A program made the position numbers and the translations under genes. Positions 53,949-62,952 of a stretch of 64,000 bases of DNA are shown here, in pieces. Source of the DNA: Hymenobacter sp. YIM 151858-1 (GTDB lineage Bacteria; Bacteroidota; Bacteroidia; Cytophagales; Hymenobacteraceae); contig NZ_CP110136.1 of assembly GCF_025979705.1 (NCBI RefSeq), positions 2,666,001 to 2,730,000 on the forward strand, given 5' to 3'. The notes under the pieces were generated by a model that was given only the letters and a program-made list of their open reading frames with translations, was not told the DNA's origin and did no database searches. The stretch's first letter is position 1. Every line of letters starts with the position of its first letter.

Positions 53949-53975
53949 AACACCGTACAGCGTACGGTGCCTTTC
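53949..53975 (+). terminator. Intrinsic terminator after the EnvC-like gene
   Basis: CACCGTAC pairs with GTACGGTG around AGC and is followed by CCTTTCT, a moderate U-run. It lies about 50 bases after the EnvC-like stop. Confidence 0.65.
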
Positions 53976-54161
53976 TGAGCTATGAAAACAAACTTAGCTA
54001 TCAGTTAATCCCTCCTTGGCAAGCCCGAAGGCTCGTCGCCAAAAGATTAATCCCCCGATAACAGCCGAAAGATACAGCACCTAGGGTATTCCTTGAGTAC
54101 TATTTTCGGCGAATGGACTAAAATTCTTTTTAAACCACCAAAATTTCTTAGCCGGGGTACG

Positions 54162-55091
54162 CTACACCAAATTCAAGCGGCTCATCAGGTCCTGTTTGTA
54201 GGAGTTACCGATGGGTACCGACGAGGCGCGCCCCCCGTCTACCACCAGCGAATCGCCGTCGATGGTCACGATGCGGTCGAGGCGCACGATGTACTTGCGG
54301 TGCACGCGCACGAAGTCGCGCGAGGACAGGCGCGTGAGCATGTCCTTCATGGTGGTGTACACGGTGTAGCGTTCGTTGCCTACGTAAATATTTACATAAT
54401 CACCTAGGGCCTCCACGTACGAAATATCCGTGGCGCACACGCGCACAAGTTTGTGGTCTTGCTTCACAAACAACTCCGTGCGGCCGTTGGAGTACAGCGA
54501 AGCGGCCGTATCGTTGGCCATGCGCAGCAAGCCCTCCAGCTTAGCGCGCTCCTGCTCCAGTTGCAAGCGGGCCCGGCGAAGCTCCAAGTGCGAAACCACC
54601 TCGCGGGCCAGCGTTTTCAGCGCGTCGCGTTGCTCATCCGTGAGGTGCCGCGGCTGGGTATCGATGGCGCACAGGGCACCTAGGGGCTGCCCCGTGGGTG
54701 CAACCAGCGGAGCACCGGCGTAAAAGCGAATATTTGGGTCGCTGGTTACCAGCGGATTGTTGCGGAACAGTGGGTCGTCGGCGGCATTCTCTACCTCGTA
54801 TACCCCATCCGACACCATGGCGTACTGGCAAAAGGAGTACGCACGGGGCGTTTCGCTCACGCCCAGGCCGAAGCTCGACTTAAACCACTGCCGGTCGCTA
54901 TCGATCAACGACACCAGCGAAATCGGCGTGCCGCATATGTAAGCCGCAAGGCGCGTCAAGGCATCAAAGTCTTCTTCGGGCGAGGTATCCAGAATTCGGT
55001 ACGCCCGCAACGCCTCAAGACGGTCTTCTTCACCGAACATGTTTGCCACTCCGGGGATAATCATGGGCGGGGAAAGGGTTTGAACATTCAT
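54162..55091 (-). CDS. GAF-domain / LytTR transcriptional regulator
   Basis: The 309-residue protein has an N-terminal GAF domain (about 25-185; LRAYRILDTSPEEDFDALTRLAAYICGTPISLVSLID and AGAPLVAPTGQPLGALCAID), a short coiled coil and a C-terminal LytTR DNA-binding domain (about 215-305; ISYVEALGDYVNIYVG, DFVRVHRKYIVRLDRI). GAF could bind a small ligand or a redox/light cofactor; no chromophore Cys is certain. LytTR proteins often control virulence, surface or cell-wall genes. No receiver domain is present, so it is a one-component regulator. Targets unknown. Confidence 0.88.
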   Translation of the reverse strand: MNVQTLSPPMIIPGVANMFGEEDRLEALRAYRILDTSPEEDFDALTRLAAYICGTPISLVSLIDSDRQWFKSSFGLGVSETPRAYSFCQYAMVSDGVYEVENAADDPLFRNNPLVTSDPNIRFYAGAPLVAPTGQPLGALCAIDTQPRHLTDEQRDALKTLAREVVSHLELRRARLQLEQERAKLEGLLRMANDTAASLYSNGRTELFVKQDHKLVRVCATDISYVEALGDYVNIYVGNERYTVYTTMKDMLTRLSSRDFVRVHRKYIVRLDRIVTIDGDSLVVDGGRASSVPIGNSYKQDLMSRLNLV

Positions 55092-55385
55092 GGCTGGGGT
55101 CGGATAAGCGGCGGCAGTGTCTTCGCCCTATGGGCAGAATAAGCCCACTAAGTACCTACGAACAAATGCAATTTGGCGGTTTCCCTCGCCAAACATTTCT
55201 TTTCACTCGCTGAACCTCGCCTCTGCCCGGGCAAAAATGCAAAGCAACATACGTTCTGCTGCTCATTCTTCATTTCGGAATGTGGTACGCAAGAATCGGG
55301 TTTGGAAATTATAGGGTACCTTTACAATCCGTTTGGCAGGCCTGGCCGTAAGCCTAACTATCATTCACTTTCCACTCCGGAAACC

Positions 55386-55610
55386 ATGCTAGCTTCTCTT
55401 TTTCTGTTTGTCGGTGGCCTCGGCACTACCGAGGTTCTGCTGATAGTTGTTGCGTTAGTTCTGTTGTTTGGGGCTAAGCGCATTCCGGAATTGTTCCGGG
55501 GTATGGGTCAGGGCATTCGCGAGTTCAAGGATGCTTCGAAGGAGCAAAAGCCCGAATACCGCGACACCAACCCGACGAGCCCGCGAGACCCGCAGCAGCC
55601 GAGCCGCTAA
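55386..55610 (+). CDS. Sec-independent translocase TatA/E-like protein, copy 1
   Basis: From ATG 55386 the protein has 74 residues: one transmembrane helix (TEVLLIVVALVLLFGAKRIPEL) with the conserved FGAKRIPEL hinge, then the amphipathic helix RGMGQGIREFKDASK and a polar tail. TatA oligomers form the twin-arginine export pore. No tatC is in this window. A second tatA gene follows 12 bases later. The upstream in-frame region has no family similarity. Confidence 0.88.
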   Translation: MLASLFLFVGGLGTTEVLLIVVALVLLFGAKRIPELFRGMGQGIREFKDASKEQKPEYRDTNPTSPRDPQQPSR

Positions 55611-55622
55611 TCTGTTACCGCG

Positions 55623-56000
55623 ATGAGCACCTCTGTGTTTCTTTTCCTGCCCGATGTTGGCGGCGGCGAAATGCTGGTCATTCTGCTTTTCATCCTGATC
55701 TTCTTCGGCGCCAACAAAATTCCGGAGCTGGCGCGTGGCCTGGGCAAGGGCATCCGCGAGTTCAAGGACGCCTCGCGCGAGATTCGCAGCGAAATTGAAA
55801 ACGCCGGCACCCAGCCCGCCGGCTACCAGCAGCCTACGCCCCAGCCGCAACCATACCAGCAGGCGCCGCCTGCCCCGGTAGCCTACCAGTCGTCGGGCCT
55901 CGATCAGCCGCAAGGCGGCCCCGTTCCGGCGCCGGAGCAACCCACCGTAACCCCGGCCGGTTTGCCCCACCCCCCCTCCGATCAGCATCCTACCACTTGA
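55623..56000 (+). CDS. TatA/E-like protein with Pro/Gln-rich tail, copy 2
   Basis: The 125-residue protein has the same membrane helix and hinge (MLVILLFILIFFGANKIPEL) and amphipathic helix (ARGLGKGIREFKDASRE), followed by a Pro/Gln-rich tail of about 65 residues, much longer than in copy 1. The pair is probably cotranscribed and may make mixed complexes or divide substrate roles. gatA begins 16 bases after its stop, probably on the same transcript. Confidence 0.85.
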   Translation: MSTSVFLFLPDVGGGEMLVILLFILIFFGANKIPELARGLGKGIREFKDASREIRSEIENAGTQPAGYQQPTPQPQPYQQAPPAPVAYQSSGLDQPQGGPVPAPEQPTVTPAGLPHPPSDQHPTT

Positions 56001-56016
56001 TCTAAGCCAAGCTCCC

Positions 56017-57462
56017 TTGAGACGCTTTAACTCCCTAACGGAAGTTCGTAACGAGCTGGCGGCCGGTAACATCACCTGCCGCCAGCTCGTGGAGTATTAT
56101 CTGGATAACATCGGCCGCAAAGCCCACCTCAACGCTTTTCTGGAAGTGTGGGCCGACGAAGCCCGCGCCCAGGCCGACGCCGTTGACGCCAAACTAGCGG
56201 CCGGCACGGCCGGCAAGCTGGCCGGCATGGTTATCGGCCTGAAAGACGTGCTGGCCTACCAGGGCCACACGCTGCAATCCAGCTCCCACATTCTCGATGG
56301 TTTCAAGTCGCTGTTTACCGGCACGGCCGTGCAGCGCCTGCTCGACGAAGACGCCATCCTCATCGGCCGCCAGAACTGCGACGAGTTTGCCATGGGCGCT
56401 TCCAACGAAACCTCGTACTTCGGGCCGGCCCGCAACGAACTCGACCCCGAGCGTGTGCCCGGCGGCTCGTCGGGGGGCTCGGCGGTAGCTGTGCAGGCCG
56501 ATATGTGCCTGGCCTCTATCGGCTCCGACACGGGCGGCTCCGTGCGCCAACCGGCCGCTTTCTGTGGTGTGGTGGGCCTGAAGCCTACTTACTCGCGTAT
56601 TTCGCGCTACGGGCTGATTGCCTACGCCTCGTCGTTCGACCAGGTCGGGCCCATCACGCGCTCCGTCGACGATGCCGCTTTGCTGCTGGAGGTAATGGCC
56701 GGCCCCGATGAGTTCGACTCGACCGTAAGCCAGCAGCCCGTGCCCAGCTACAGCCAACTGCTCGAGCCGCAGGCCCACTACCGCATCGGTTATATCCGCG
56801 ACACGCTGGAGCGCCCGGGCCTGTCGCCCGACATTAAGCAAGCTACAGAGAACGTAATCGAGCAACTGCGCGGCCAAGGCCACGTGGTGGAAGCCGTCGA
56901 CTTCCCGTACCTCGATTACATGGTGCCCACGTACTACATCCTCACCACGGCCGAAGCCAGCTCGAACCTAGGGCGCTACGACGGGGTAAAGTACGGCTAC
57001 CGGGCTCCTGATGCTACCGACCTGGCCTCGCTGTACAAGAAATCGCGCAGCCAGGGTTTCGGCAAAGAAGTGCAGCGCCGCATCCTGCTGGGCACCTTTG
57101 TGCTGTCGGCCAACTACTACGACGCTTACTACACCAAAGCCCAGCGCGTGCGTCGCCTGATTAAGGAGCAAACCGACGAGCTGCTGCGCCAGTACGACTT
57201 CCTGATTTTGCCGACTTCGCCCACCACGGCGTTCCGCATCGGCGAAAACACGAAAGATCCGCTGGCAATGTATTTAGCTGATATATTTACTGTTCAGGCT
57301 TCGCTGGCTGGCGTGCCCGCTATTTCGCTGCCCATCGGCAACGACCAAGCCGGGCTGCCCATTGGCATGCAGGTGATGAGCGGCGCTTTCCGCGAAGCTG
57401 AGATGCTGGCCTTTGCCAAGCACCTGACCGAAAGTGTTGTTGCCTCTGCTGTAGCTCCGTAG
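56017..57462 (+). CDS. gatA: Asp-tRNA(Asn)/Glu-tRNA(Gln) amidotransferase subunit A
   Basis: GatA is the amidase subunit that turns Glu-tRNA-Gln or Asp-tRNA-Asn into the correct aminoacyl-tRNA. The 481-residue protein has the amidase catalytic triad at Lys76 (VIGLKDVL), cis-Ser151 and Ser175 within PGGSSGGSAVAV...GSDTGGSVRQPA. The start appears to be TTG at 56017; no ATG is suitable and the family N-terminus RRFNSLTEV begins there. gatB and gatC are not in the window. It is followed 4 bases later by a lytic transglycosylase gene. Confidence 0.94.
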   Translation: MRRFNSLTEVRNELAAGNITCRQLVEYYLDNIGRKAHLNAFLEVWADEARAQADAVDAKLAAGTAGKLAGMVIGLKDVLAYQGHTLQSSSHILDGFKSLFTGTAVQRLLDEDAILIGRQNCDEFAMGASNETSYFGPARNELDPERVPGGSSGGSAVAVQADMCLASIGSDTGGSVRQPAAFCGVVGLKPTYSRISRYGLIAYASSFDQVGPITRSVDDAALLLEVMAGPDEFDSTVSQQPVPSYSQLLEPQAHYRIGYIRDTLERPGLSPDIKQATENVIEQLRGQGHVVEAVDFPYLDYMVPTYYILTTAEASSNLGRYDGVKYGYRAPDATDLASLYKKSRSQGFGKEVQRRILLGTFVLSANYYDAYYTKAQRVRRLIKEQTDELLRQYDFLILPTSPTTAFRIGENTKDPLAMYLADIFTVQASLAGVPAISLPIGNDQAGLPIGMQVMSGAFREAEMLAFAKHLTESVVASAVAP

Positions 57463-57466
57463 TTGC

Positions 57467-59512
57467 ATGAAAAGAACGTTCCGCGCCTCTGCCCTGCTGT
57501 TGTTGGCTGCTGCCTTTGCTCGCCCGGTTGCGGGCCAAACGCAGGTGCCACCCATAGCTCCGCCGGAGGCCGGAACGGATTTCGACTCGACGCAGGTACA
57601 GCTGGAGCTGGCGCCCGATTCGCTGGTGGCTGAGCCTGTGCTGAGCCCCGAAAAGCTGGCCTGGATGCAAACCCCGCCCGCCATGCGCGATTTGGTGGGC
57701 GACCGGCTCAGCTGCATCGACTCCGACATGCCGCTGGTGTTCAACAACGTGGTGATGTCGCACGTCACGTTCTTCACCCAGCGCAACCGCACCTACATGC
57801 AGCGGGTACTGGAGCGCGAGAACCTCTACTTCCCGCTTTTCGAGAAGTACCTGGCCAAGTACAACCTGCCGCAGGATTTGAAGTACCTGGCCGTGGTGGA
57901 ATCGGCCCTGATCCCGACGGCCAAATCGCGCGTGGGCGCTACTGGCCTGTGGCAGTTTATGGGCCCTACCGCCGGTGATTTGCGCCTGCGCCGTGACGAT
58001 TGGGTTGACGAGCGTATGGACCCCGAAAAGGCCACCGAAGCCGCTTGCAAACACCTGCGCTTCTTGTACGGCATGCTCCACGACTGGGAGTTGGTACTGG
58101 CTGCCTATAACTGGGGCCCGGGCAACGTACAGCGCGTAATGCGCCGTACCGGCAAGCGCAATTACTGGGACCTGCACCCGCACATGCCGCAGGAAACGCG
58201 CAACTACGTGCCTAGCTTCACGGCCATTTTGTACGCCATGAAGTACGCGCAGCAGCACAACCTGCACGCCCCCGACCTGCGCTACCAGTACGCGCAGCCC
58301 ATGGATACGCTGCAAATCGGCGGCCGTGCCTTCGATGTAGCGCGCCTCGGCCAGGCCGCCGGCCTCGACTCGGTGGCCCTGCTGCGCATGAACCCTGAGC
58401 TGCGCAAAACCTACCTGCCCGAGGGCTACCGGCCCTACGCCGTTAAGTTTCCGGCTTCGGCCAGGCCGTTGCTGCAACAGGTCGACCGCGCCACGCTGTT
58501 TGGCTACTGCCTGCCGCAGGCAACCCTGCCGCAGCCCATTGCGGCCTTGCCACCCAGGCTGCAAGGTATTGAGCCATTCCCCTCGGCACTGGCTGCCAAC
58601 AGCAACAACGCGCCAAAGAACACCAAGCGCGAAGTAGGCGCAGTTGCCGAGGCGCCGCGCACGCGCCGTAAGGTGCACACCGTGCGTAAAGGCCAAACCC
58701 TAGGTGAGCTGGCCGAATGGTACGGCGTAAGCACTGCTCAACTCCGGCGTTGGAACCACCTGCCCAAAGGCAAAGCCCTGCGCCCCAAACAGCAAATTGT
58801 GGTGTTTGTGCCCGCGCAAGAAACCAACACCACGGCCACGGCGGTGGCCGTTACGCGCAAGCCCACCGCACCTGCGGTTGCTGCCGCGCCCCGCACACCC
58901 AGCGAAATGGGCGTGAAAGTAACCAAGCGCCCGGTCGCCACCTCGGAGTCTTCCGAACCCGCTACGGCGGCAGTAGCCGAGCCGGCAAGTGCGCCCGTTG
59001 CAGCAGCTGCGCCTCGCACGCAACCGCCCCGTTCGGCGCGTGCAGTGGCGGCAGAAACTACGGCCGCTGAGCCCGAGGCCGTGGTTGCGCAGGCTCAGGC
59101 TCACATTGAAGCTGCCACCGAATACGTGGTGCGGAAAGGCGACTACCTGAACAAGGTGGCACGCGAGCGTGGCCTAACGGTAACGCAGCTGATGGAGTGG
59201 AACAACCTGCAATCGGCAGCGGTAGCGCCCGGCCAGAAGCTGCGCCTCACCCAACCCGCCGACAGCGAAACCACTGCGCCCGTAACCCCGGCCGCTAAAG
59301 CAGCTACAGTAGCCCACCTCCCTGCCAAGGCTACAAAGCAGCGCCAGCACCTAGGGGCCGCGCAGCAGCGGGTGCACATCGTGCAGCCCGGCGATACGCT
59401 GTTTAACATCTCGCGCCGCTACCAGGGCCTTACGGTGGAGCAGCTGCGCAAGCTCAACAACCTCAAATCCGACGAGGTGAAACCCGGCCAAAAGCTGATT
59501 GTGGCCAGCTAG
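57467..59512 (+). CDS. Lytic murein transglycosylase (MltD-like) with three LysM repeats
   Basis: The 681-residue protein has a signal peptide (ends near 23), a spacer region, and an SLT catalytic domain with the key Glu in LKYLAVVESALIPTAKS (about residue 144) and ATGLWQFMGPTAG and AAYNWGPGNVQRV blocks. Three LysM domains follow: about 405-452 (VRKGQTLGELAEWYGVS), 547-593 (YVVRKGDYLNKVARERG) and 634-681 (HIVQPGDTLFNISRRYQG), separated by Ala/Thr/Pro-rich linkers. It cleaves peptidoglycan glycan strands in the periplasm. Location 4 bases after gatA suggests one transcript. Confidence 0.93.
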   Translation: MKRTFRASALLLLAAAFARPVAGQTQVPPIAPPEAGTDFDSTQVQLELAPDSLVAEPVLSPEKLAWMQTPPAMRDLVGDRLSCIDSDMPLVFNNVVMSHVTFFTQRNRTYMQRVLERENLYFPLFEKYLAKYNLPQDLKYLAVVESALIPTAKSRVGATGLWQFMGPTAGDLRLRRDDWVDERMDPEKATEAACKHLRFLYGMLHDWELVLAAYNWGPGNVQRVMRRTGKRNYWDLHPHMPQETRNYVPSFTAILYAMKYAQQHNLHAPDLRYQYAQPMDTLQIGGRAFDVARLGQAAGLDSVALLRMNPELRKTYLPEGYRPYAVKFPASARPLLQQVDRATLFGYCLPQATLPQPIAALPPRLQGIEPFPSALAANSNNAPKNTKREVGAVAEAPRTRRKVHTVRKGQTLGELAEWYGVSTAQLRRWNHLPKGKALRPKQQIVVFVPAQETNTTATAVAVTRKPTAPAVAAAPRTPSEMGVKVTKRPVATSESSEPATAAVAEPASAPVAAAAPRTQPPRSARAVAAETTAAEPEAVVAQAQAHIEAATEYVVRKGDYLNKVARERGLTVTQLMEWNNLQSAAVAPGQKLRLTQPADSETTAPVTPAAKAATVAHLPAKATKQRQHLGAAQQRVHIVQPGDTLFNISRRYQGLTVEQLRKLNNLKSDEVKPGQKLIVAS

Positions 59513-59537
59513 ACCAAACTTGCGGCATTCATTTACT

Positions 59538-59545
59538 TAATTTTG
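59538..59545 (+). promoter_or_regulatory. TAnnTTTG promoter box for maeB
   Basis: TAATTTTG matches the consensus and is followed by a GC-rich imperfect hairpin and TTTTCGTTTT (59564-59596) in the leader before ATG 59612. The hairpin may be an attenuator. Confidence 0.5.
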
Positions 59546-59611
59546 TCGCAACTTGCTTTCGGGCGCTGCCTTTAGCAGGCGGCGCCTTTTCGTTTTCGCT
59601 CAAACCGGTTT

Positions 59612-61882
59612 ATGCTGAAAATAAATAAGGAAGACGCGCTTCACTACCACGAGCAAAACCCCGCGGGGAAGATCGAGGTGGTACCTACCAAGCCCGTCAG
59701 CACGCAGCTCGACTTAGCCCTGGCTTACTCGCCGGGCGTAGCCGAGCCCTGCAAAGAAATTGCTGCTAACCCCGACGACGTTTACAAGTACACCGCCAAA
59801 GGCAACCTCGTGGCCGTTATCAGCAACGGCACGGCGGTGCTGGGCCTGGGCAACATTGGCGCGGCGGCCTCCAAACCCGTGATGGAGGGCAAGGGCGTAC
59901 TATTCAAGAAGTTTGCCGGCATCGACTGCTTCGACATTGAGATTGACGCCACCGACCCCGACGAGTTTATTCGCATCGTGAAGGCCCTGGAGCCTACGTT
60001 CGGCGGCATCAACCTCGAGGACATTAAGGCGCCGGAGTGCTTCCGCATCGAAACGGAGCTGCGCCAGCTGATGAACATTCCGCTGATGCACGACGACCAG
60101 CACGGCACGGCCATTATTTCGGCGGCGGCGCTGCTGAGCGGCCTGGAGCTGGTGGGCAAAAAAATCGGCGAAATTAAGGTAGTGGTGAGCGGTGCCGGCG
60201 CGGCGGCCATCAGCTGCCTGCGCCTGTACCTGGAGCTGGGCCTGAAGCGCGAAAACGTGGTGGTGTTCGACAAGGACGGCGTCATTAACCCGCAGCGCAC
60301 CAACCTGGCCGAGCTGCAGATGCAGTTTGCCACCGAGCGCCCCATCAGCACCCTGGCTGAGGCCATGGAAGGCGCTGACTTCTTCCTGGGTCTGTCGGCG
60401 GCCAACGTGCTGGCCCCGGAGCTGCTGCTGAAGATGGCGAAAGACCCGATTGTGTTTGCGCTGGCCAACCCCGACCCGGAAATTGCCTACGAGGTAGCCA
60501 TGGCCACCCGCGAGGACATTATTATGGCTACGGGCCGCTCCGACCACCCCAACCAGGTAAACAACGTACTCGGCTTCCCCTACATTTTCCGCGGGGCCCT
60601 CGACGTACGCGCTACCGAAATCAACGAGGCCATGAAGCTGGCCGCCGTGCGCGCCCTCACGGAGCTGGCCAAGGAGCCGGTGCCCGAGATGGTGAACAAG
60701 GCCTACGGCGACAACACCCTCAGCTTTGGCCGCACGTACCTGATTCCGAAGCCGCTCGACCCGCGCCTGATTACTACCATTTCGCCGGCCGTGGCTAAGG
60801 CGGCTATGGAAAGCGGCGTGGCCCGGCGCATCATCACCGACTGGCACGGCTACGAGGACGAGCTTCGCTCGCGCCTGGGCGTCAACCAGAAGCTGATGAA
60901 CCGCATTACCTCGCGGGCCCGCGCCACGCCCAAACGCGTGGTGTACCCCGAGGCCGACAACTACAAAATTCTGAAGGCGGCCCAAATCGTGCACGACGAG
61001 GGCATTGCCACGCCGATTTTGCTGGGCAACCGCGCCAAAATCGAGCAGATTGCCCGCGAAAACTCGCTCGACCTCGAGGGTTGCGAAATCATCGACATCC
61101 TGGAAGACGAGGCCAAGCGCCACGAGTACGCCGAAATCCTGTTCCGGAAGCGCCAGCGCAAAGGCATGACGCTGTACGAAGGCAAGCGTCTGTTGCGCGA
61201 GCGGAACTACTACGGCGCCCTGATGCTCGACAACGGCGAGGCCGATGCCTATATCACCGGCCTCACCAAGGACTACGGCAAGAGCATTTTGCCCGCGCTG
61301 CAGATCATCGGCGTGGAAGACGGCGTGCAGCGCGCGGCGGGCATGTACATCATTCTGCACAAAAAAGGCCCGTTCTTCTTCTCCGATACTACCGTCAACA
61401 TCGACCCTACGGCCGAGGAGCTGGTGGATATTATCGGCCTGACGGCCCGGGCGGTGCGCTTTTTCGACACGGAGCCGCGCATTGCCGTGCTCAGCTACAC
61501 CAACTTTGGCTCGAACGTAGGCCCGCTGCCCGACAAAATGCGCCGCGCCACCGAAATGGCCAAGCGCCGCTTCCTCGATTTGATTCTGGACGGCGAGATG
61601 CAGGCCAACACGGCCCTGAACCCGCAGCTGCTGCGCGAGCATTACCCGTTTTCGGAGCTGGCCGAAAAAGGCGCCAACACGCTCATTTTCCCCGGCCTTA
61701 CCTCGGGCAACATCGCCTACAAAGTGCTGCAGGAGATTGGCGGCGCCGAGGTAATTGGCCCGGTGCTGATGGGCATGCGCAAGCCGGTGCACATTCTGCA
61801 GCTCGGCGCCTCGGTGCGCGACATCGTGAACATGACAGCCATTGCCGTGGTGGACGCGCAGACGTACAATCACCCGCTGTAG
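59612..61882 (+). CDS. maeB: NADP-dependent malic enzyme with C-terminal phosphotransacetylase-like domain
   Basis: The 756-residue enzyme decarboxylates malate to pyruvate with NAD(P)H formation. The N-terminal malic domain (about 1-430) has [14 protein letters not shown], the substrate and metal site [12 protein letters not shown] and [11 protein letters not shown], and the nucleotide region [16 protein letters not shown]. The C-terminal half (about 430-756) is a phosphotransacetylase-like domain with no shown activity that acts as regulator in MaeB enzymes. Length is as expected. The gene is followed by a MITE-like insertion placed between its stop and its terminator. Confidence 0.95.
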   Translation: MLKINKEDALHYHEQNPAGKIEVVPTKPVSTQLDLALAYSPGVAEPCKEIAANPDDVYKYTAKGNLVAVISNGTAVLGLGNIGAAASKPVMEGKGVLFKKFAGIDCFDIEIDATDPDEFIRIVKALEPTFGGINLEDIKAPECFRIETELRQLMNIPLMHDDQHGTAIISAAALLSGLELVGKKIGEIKVVVSGAGAAAISCLRLYLELGLKRENVVVFDKDGVINPQRTNLAELQMQFATERPISTLAEAMEGADFFLGLSAANVLAPELLLKMAKDPIVFALANPDPEIAYEVAMATREDIIMATGRSDHPNQVNNVLGFPYIFRGALDVRATEINEAMKLAAVRALTELAKEPVPEMVNKAYGDNTLSFGRTYLIPKPLDPRLITTISPAVAKAAMESGVARRIITDWHGYEDELRSRLGVNQKLMNRITSRARATPKRVVYPEADNYKILKAAQIVHDEGIATPILLGNRAKIEQIARENSLDLEGCEIIDILEDEAKRHEYAEILFRKRQRKGMTLYEGKRLLRERNYYGALMLDNGEADAYITGLTKDYGKSILPALQIIGVEDGVQRAAGMYIILHKKGPFFFSDTTVNIDPTAEELVDIIGLTARAVRFFDTEPRIAVLSYTNFGSNVGPLPDKMRRATEMAKRRFLDLILDGEMQANTALNPQLLREHYPFSELAEKGANTLIFPGLTSGNIAYKVLQEIGGAEVIGPVLMGMRKPVHILQLGASVRDIVNMTAIAVVDAQTYNHPL

Positions 61883-61910
61883 GACTGGCTCTAGCGCCAC
61901 CAAAGAACTT

Positions 61911-62084
61911 CCTAGGTCGTGTGGACACATAAGCTACAGGGGCGTCATGCTGAGCGAAGTCGAAGCATCTCTACCGCTGACGGCCGGTAGTAACTTCTAT
62001 CTGACGAAGCGGGAGAGATGCTTCGACAAGCTCAGCATGACGGGCTGCGGTATACTTTGCTTTTAGTGTCCACACAGCCCTAGG
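61911..62084. mobile_element. MITE-like palindromic element with nested inverted repeats
   Basis: The outer arms are CCTAGGTCGTGTGGACAC (61911-61928) and, on the other strand, CCTAGG-GCT-GTGTGGACAC, giving about 18-base terminal inverted repeats. Inside lies a second palindrome (61942-62044) whose arms contain TCATGCTGAGC and CGAAGCATCTC and match the repeat at 22086-22190. No gene is inside. It sits between the maeB stop and the terminator that follows. Confidence 0.75.
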
Positions 62085-62086
62085 TC

Positions 62087-62120
62087 GCCCAGAGCCTCAC
62101 CGGCTCTGGGCGTTTTTTTT
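62087..62120 (+). terminator. Intrinsic terminator of maeB
   Basis: GCCCAGAGCC pairs perfectly with GGCTCTGGGC around TCACC and is followed by G and eight T. It lies just beyond the MITE-like element, about 205 bases after maeB. Confidence 0.9.
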
Positions 62121-62154
62121 ATGCCGCCCCCCCCAGGGCATCGGCAACCCTGCC

Positions 62155-62193
62155 CCTAGGTGCCGGCGCCTCCGGCACCGCGCGGCACCTAGG
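62155..62193. repeat. CCTAGGTGCC/GGCACCTAGG inverted pair
   Basis: CCTAGGTGCC (62155-62164) and GGCACCTAGG (62184-62193) are perfect 10-base complements around 19 bases. The same arm sequence makes the inverted repeat at 28605-28644. Confidence 0.75.
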
Positions 62194-62307
62194 CGAATTG
62201 TTTGGCCGGTTTTACTGTTGACCTGAGACCCGAACGCCGCCGCGCGGCCGCGTTCGGAATGTCGGCTTAACTTAGCCCGAGTTACCTGTCATCACACCGC
62301 TGCCTAC

Positions 62308-62913
62308 ATGATTGCCTACCTCGACGGTAAGATTGTCTACAAAGACCCTACGCAAGTCATCATCGACGTTCAGGGCGTCGGATACGAAGTAAAGATTTCG
62401 CTGGCTACCTATTCCAAGCTGCCGGCCGAGGGCGAGAAAATCAACCTCTTCACCTACCACCACATCAAGGAAGACGCGCAGGCGCTCTACGGTTTCCTCG
62501 ATCCGAACGAGAAAGCGCTGTTCATGCACCTGATTTCGGTGTCGGGCATTGGGCCGGGCACGGGCATCGTGATTGTGTCGTCGATGTCGGTGGGCGAAAT
62601 CCGCCAGGCCATTATTCAGGAAGACGTGCGCTCGATTCAGGCCATCAAGGGCGTGGGGCCAAAAACGGCGCAGCGCATCGTGCTCGATTTGCGGGACCGG
62701 CTCCGCAAAGACGAACTATTGGCCAAAGCCGGCGTAGAAACCGTGCCTTTGGCGAAGCAACACAATACCAACCGCTCCGAAGCGTTAGCCGCACTGGTTA
62801 CCCTGGGCTTTGCGCGGGCGGCTGCCGAGAAAACGCTCGACCAGATTCAGCAACGACACGGCAACGACCTGAGCGTGGAGGATTTAATTAAATTTGCTCT
62901 TAAGTCGAATTAG
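62308..62913 (+). CDS. ruvA: Holliday junction branch migration protein RuvA
   Basis: RuvA binds Holliday junctions and recruits the RuvB motor. The 201-residue protein has the N-terminal OB-fold (about 1-65, AYLDGKIVYKDPTQVIIDVQGVGYEV), two helix-hairpin-helix motifs (ISVSGIGPGTGIVIVSS and IKGVGPKTAQRIVLDL, about 71-125), and the C-terminal RuvB-interacting helix domain (about 150-198, SEALAALVTLGFARAAAEKTL). ruvB is elsewhere. It lies upstream of sprA, as in other Bacteroidota. Confidence 0.97.
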   Translation: MIAYLDGKIVYKDPTQVIIDVQGVGYEVKISLATYSKLPAEGEKINLFTYHHIKEDAQALYGFLDPNEKALFMHLISVSGIGPGTGIVIVSSMSVGEIRQAIIQEDVRSIQAIKGVGPKTAQRIVLDLRDRLRKDELLAKAGVETVPLAKQHNTNRSEALAALVTLGFARAAAEKTLDQIQQRHGNDLSVEDLIKFALKSN

Positions 62914-62921
62914 TTTTCCCT

Positions 62922-62943
62922 GGGCCTTCGGGCCCTTTTGTTT
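62922..62943 (+). terminator. Small hairpin after ruvA
   Basis: GGGCC and GGCCC flank a TTCG tetraloop and are followed by TTTTGTTT. It lies 9 bases after the ruvA stop and immediately before the likely sprA start; read-through into sprA is probable because no sprA promoter is seen. Confidence 0.6.
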
Positions 62944-62952
62944 CGCCTTTGC

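Noticed and set aside
59900-61930. A 676-codon minus-strand open frame across maeB
   Set aside because: It is a reverse-strand shadow of the conserved maeB gene; length is due to high-GC codon bias and there are no motifs.
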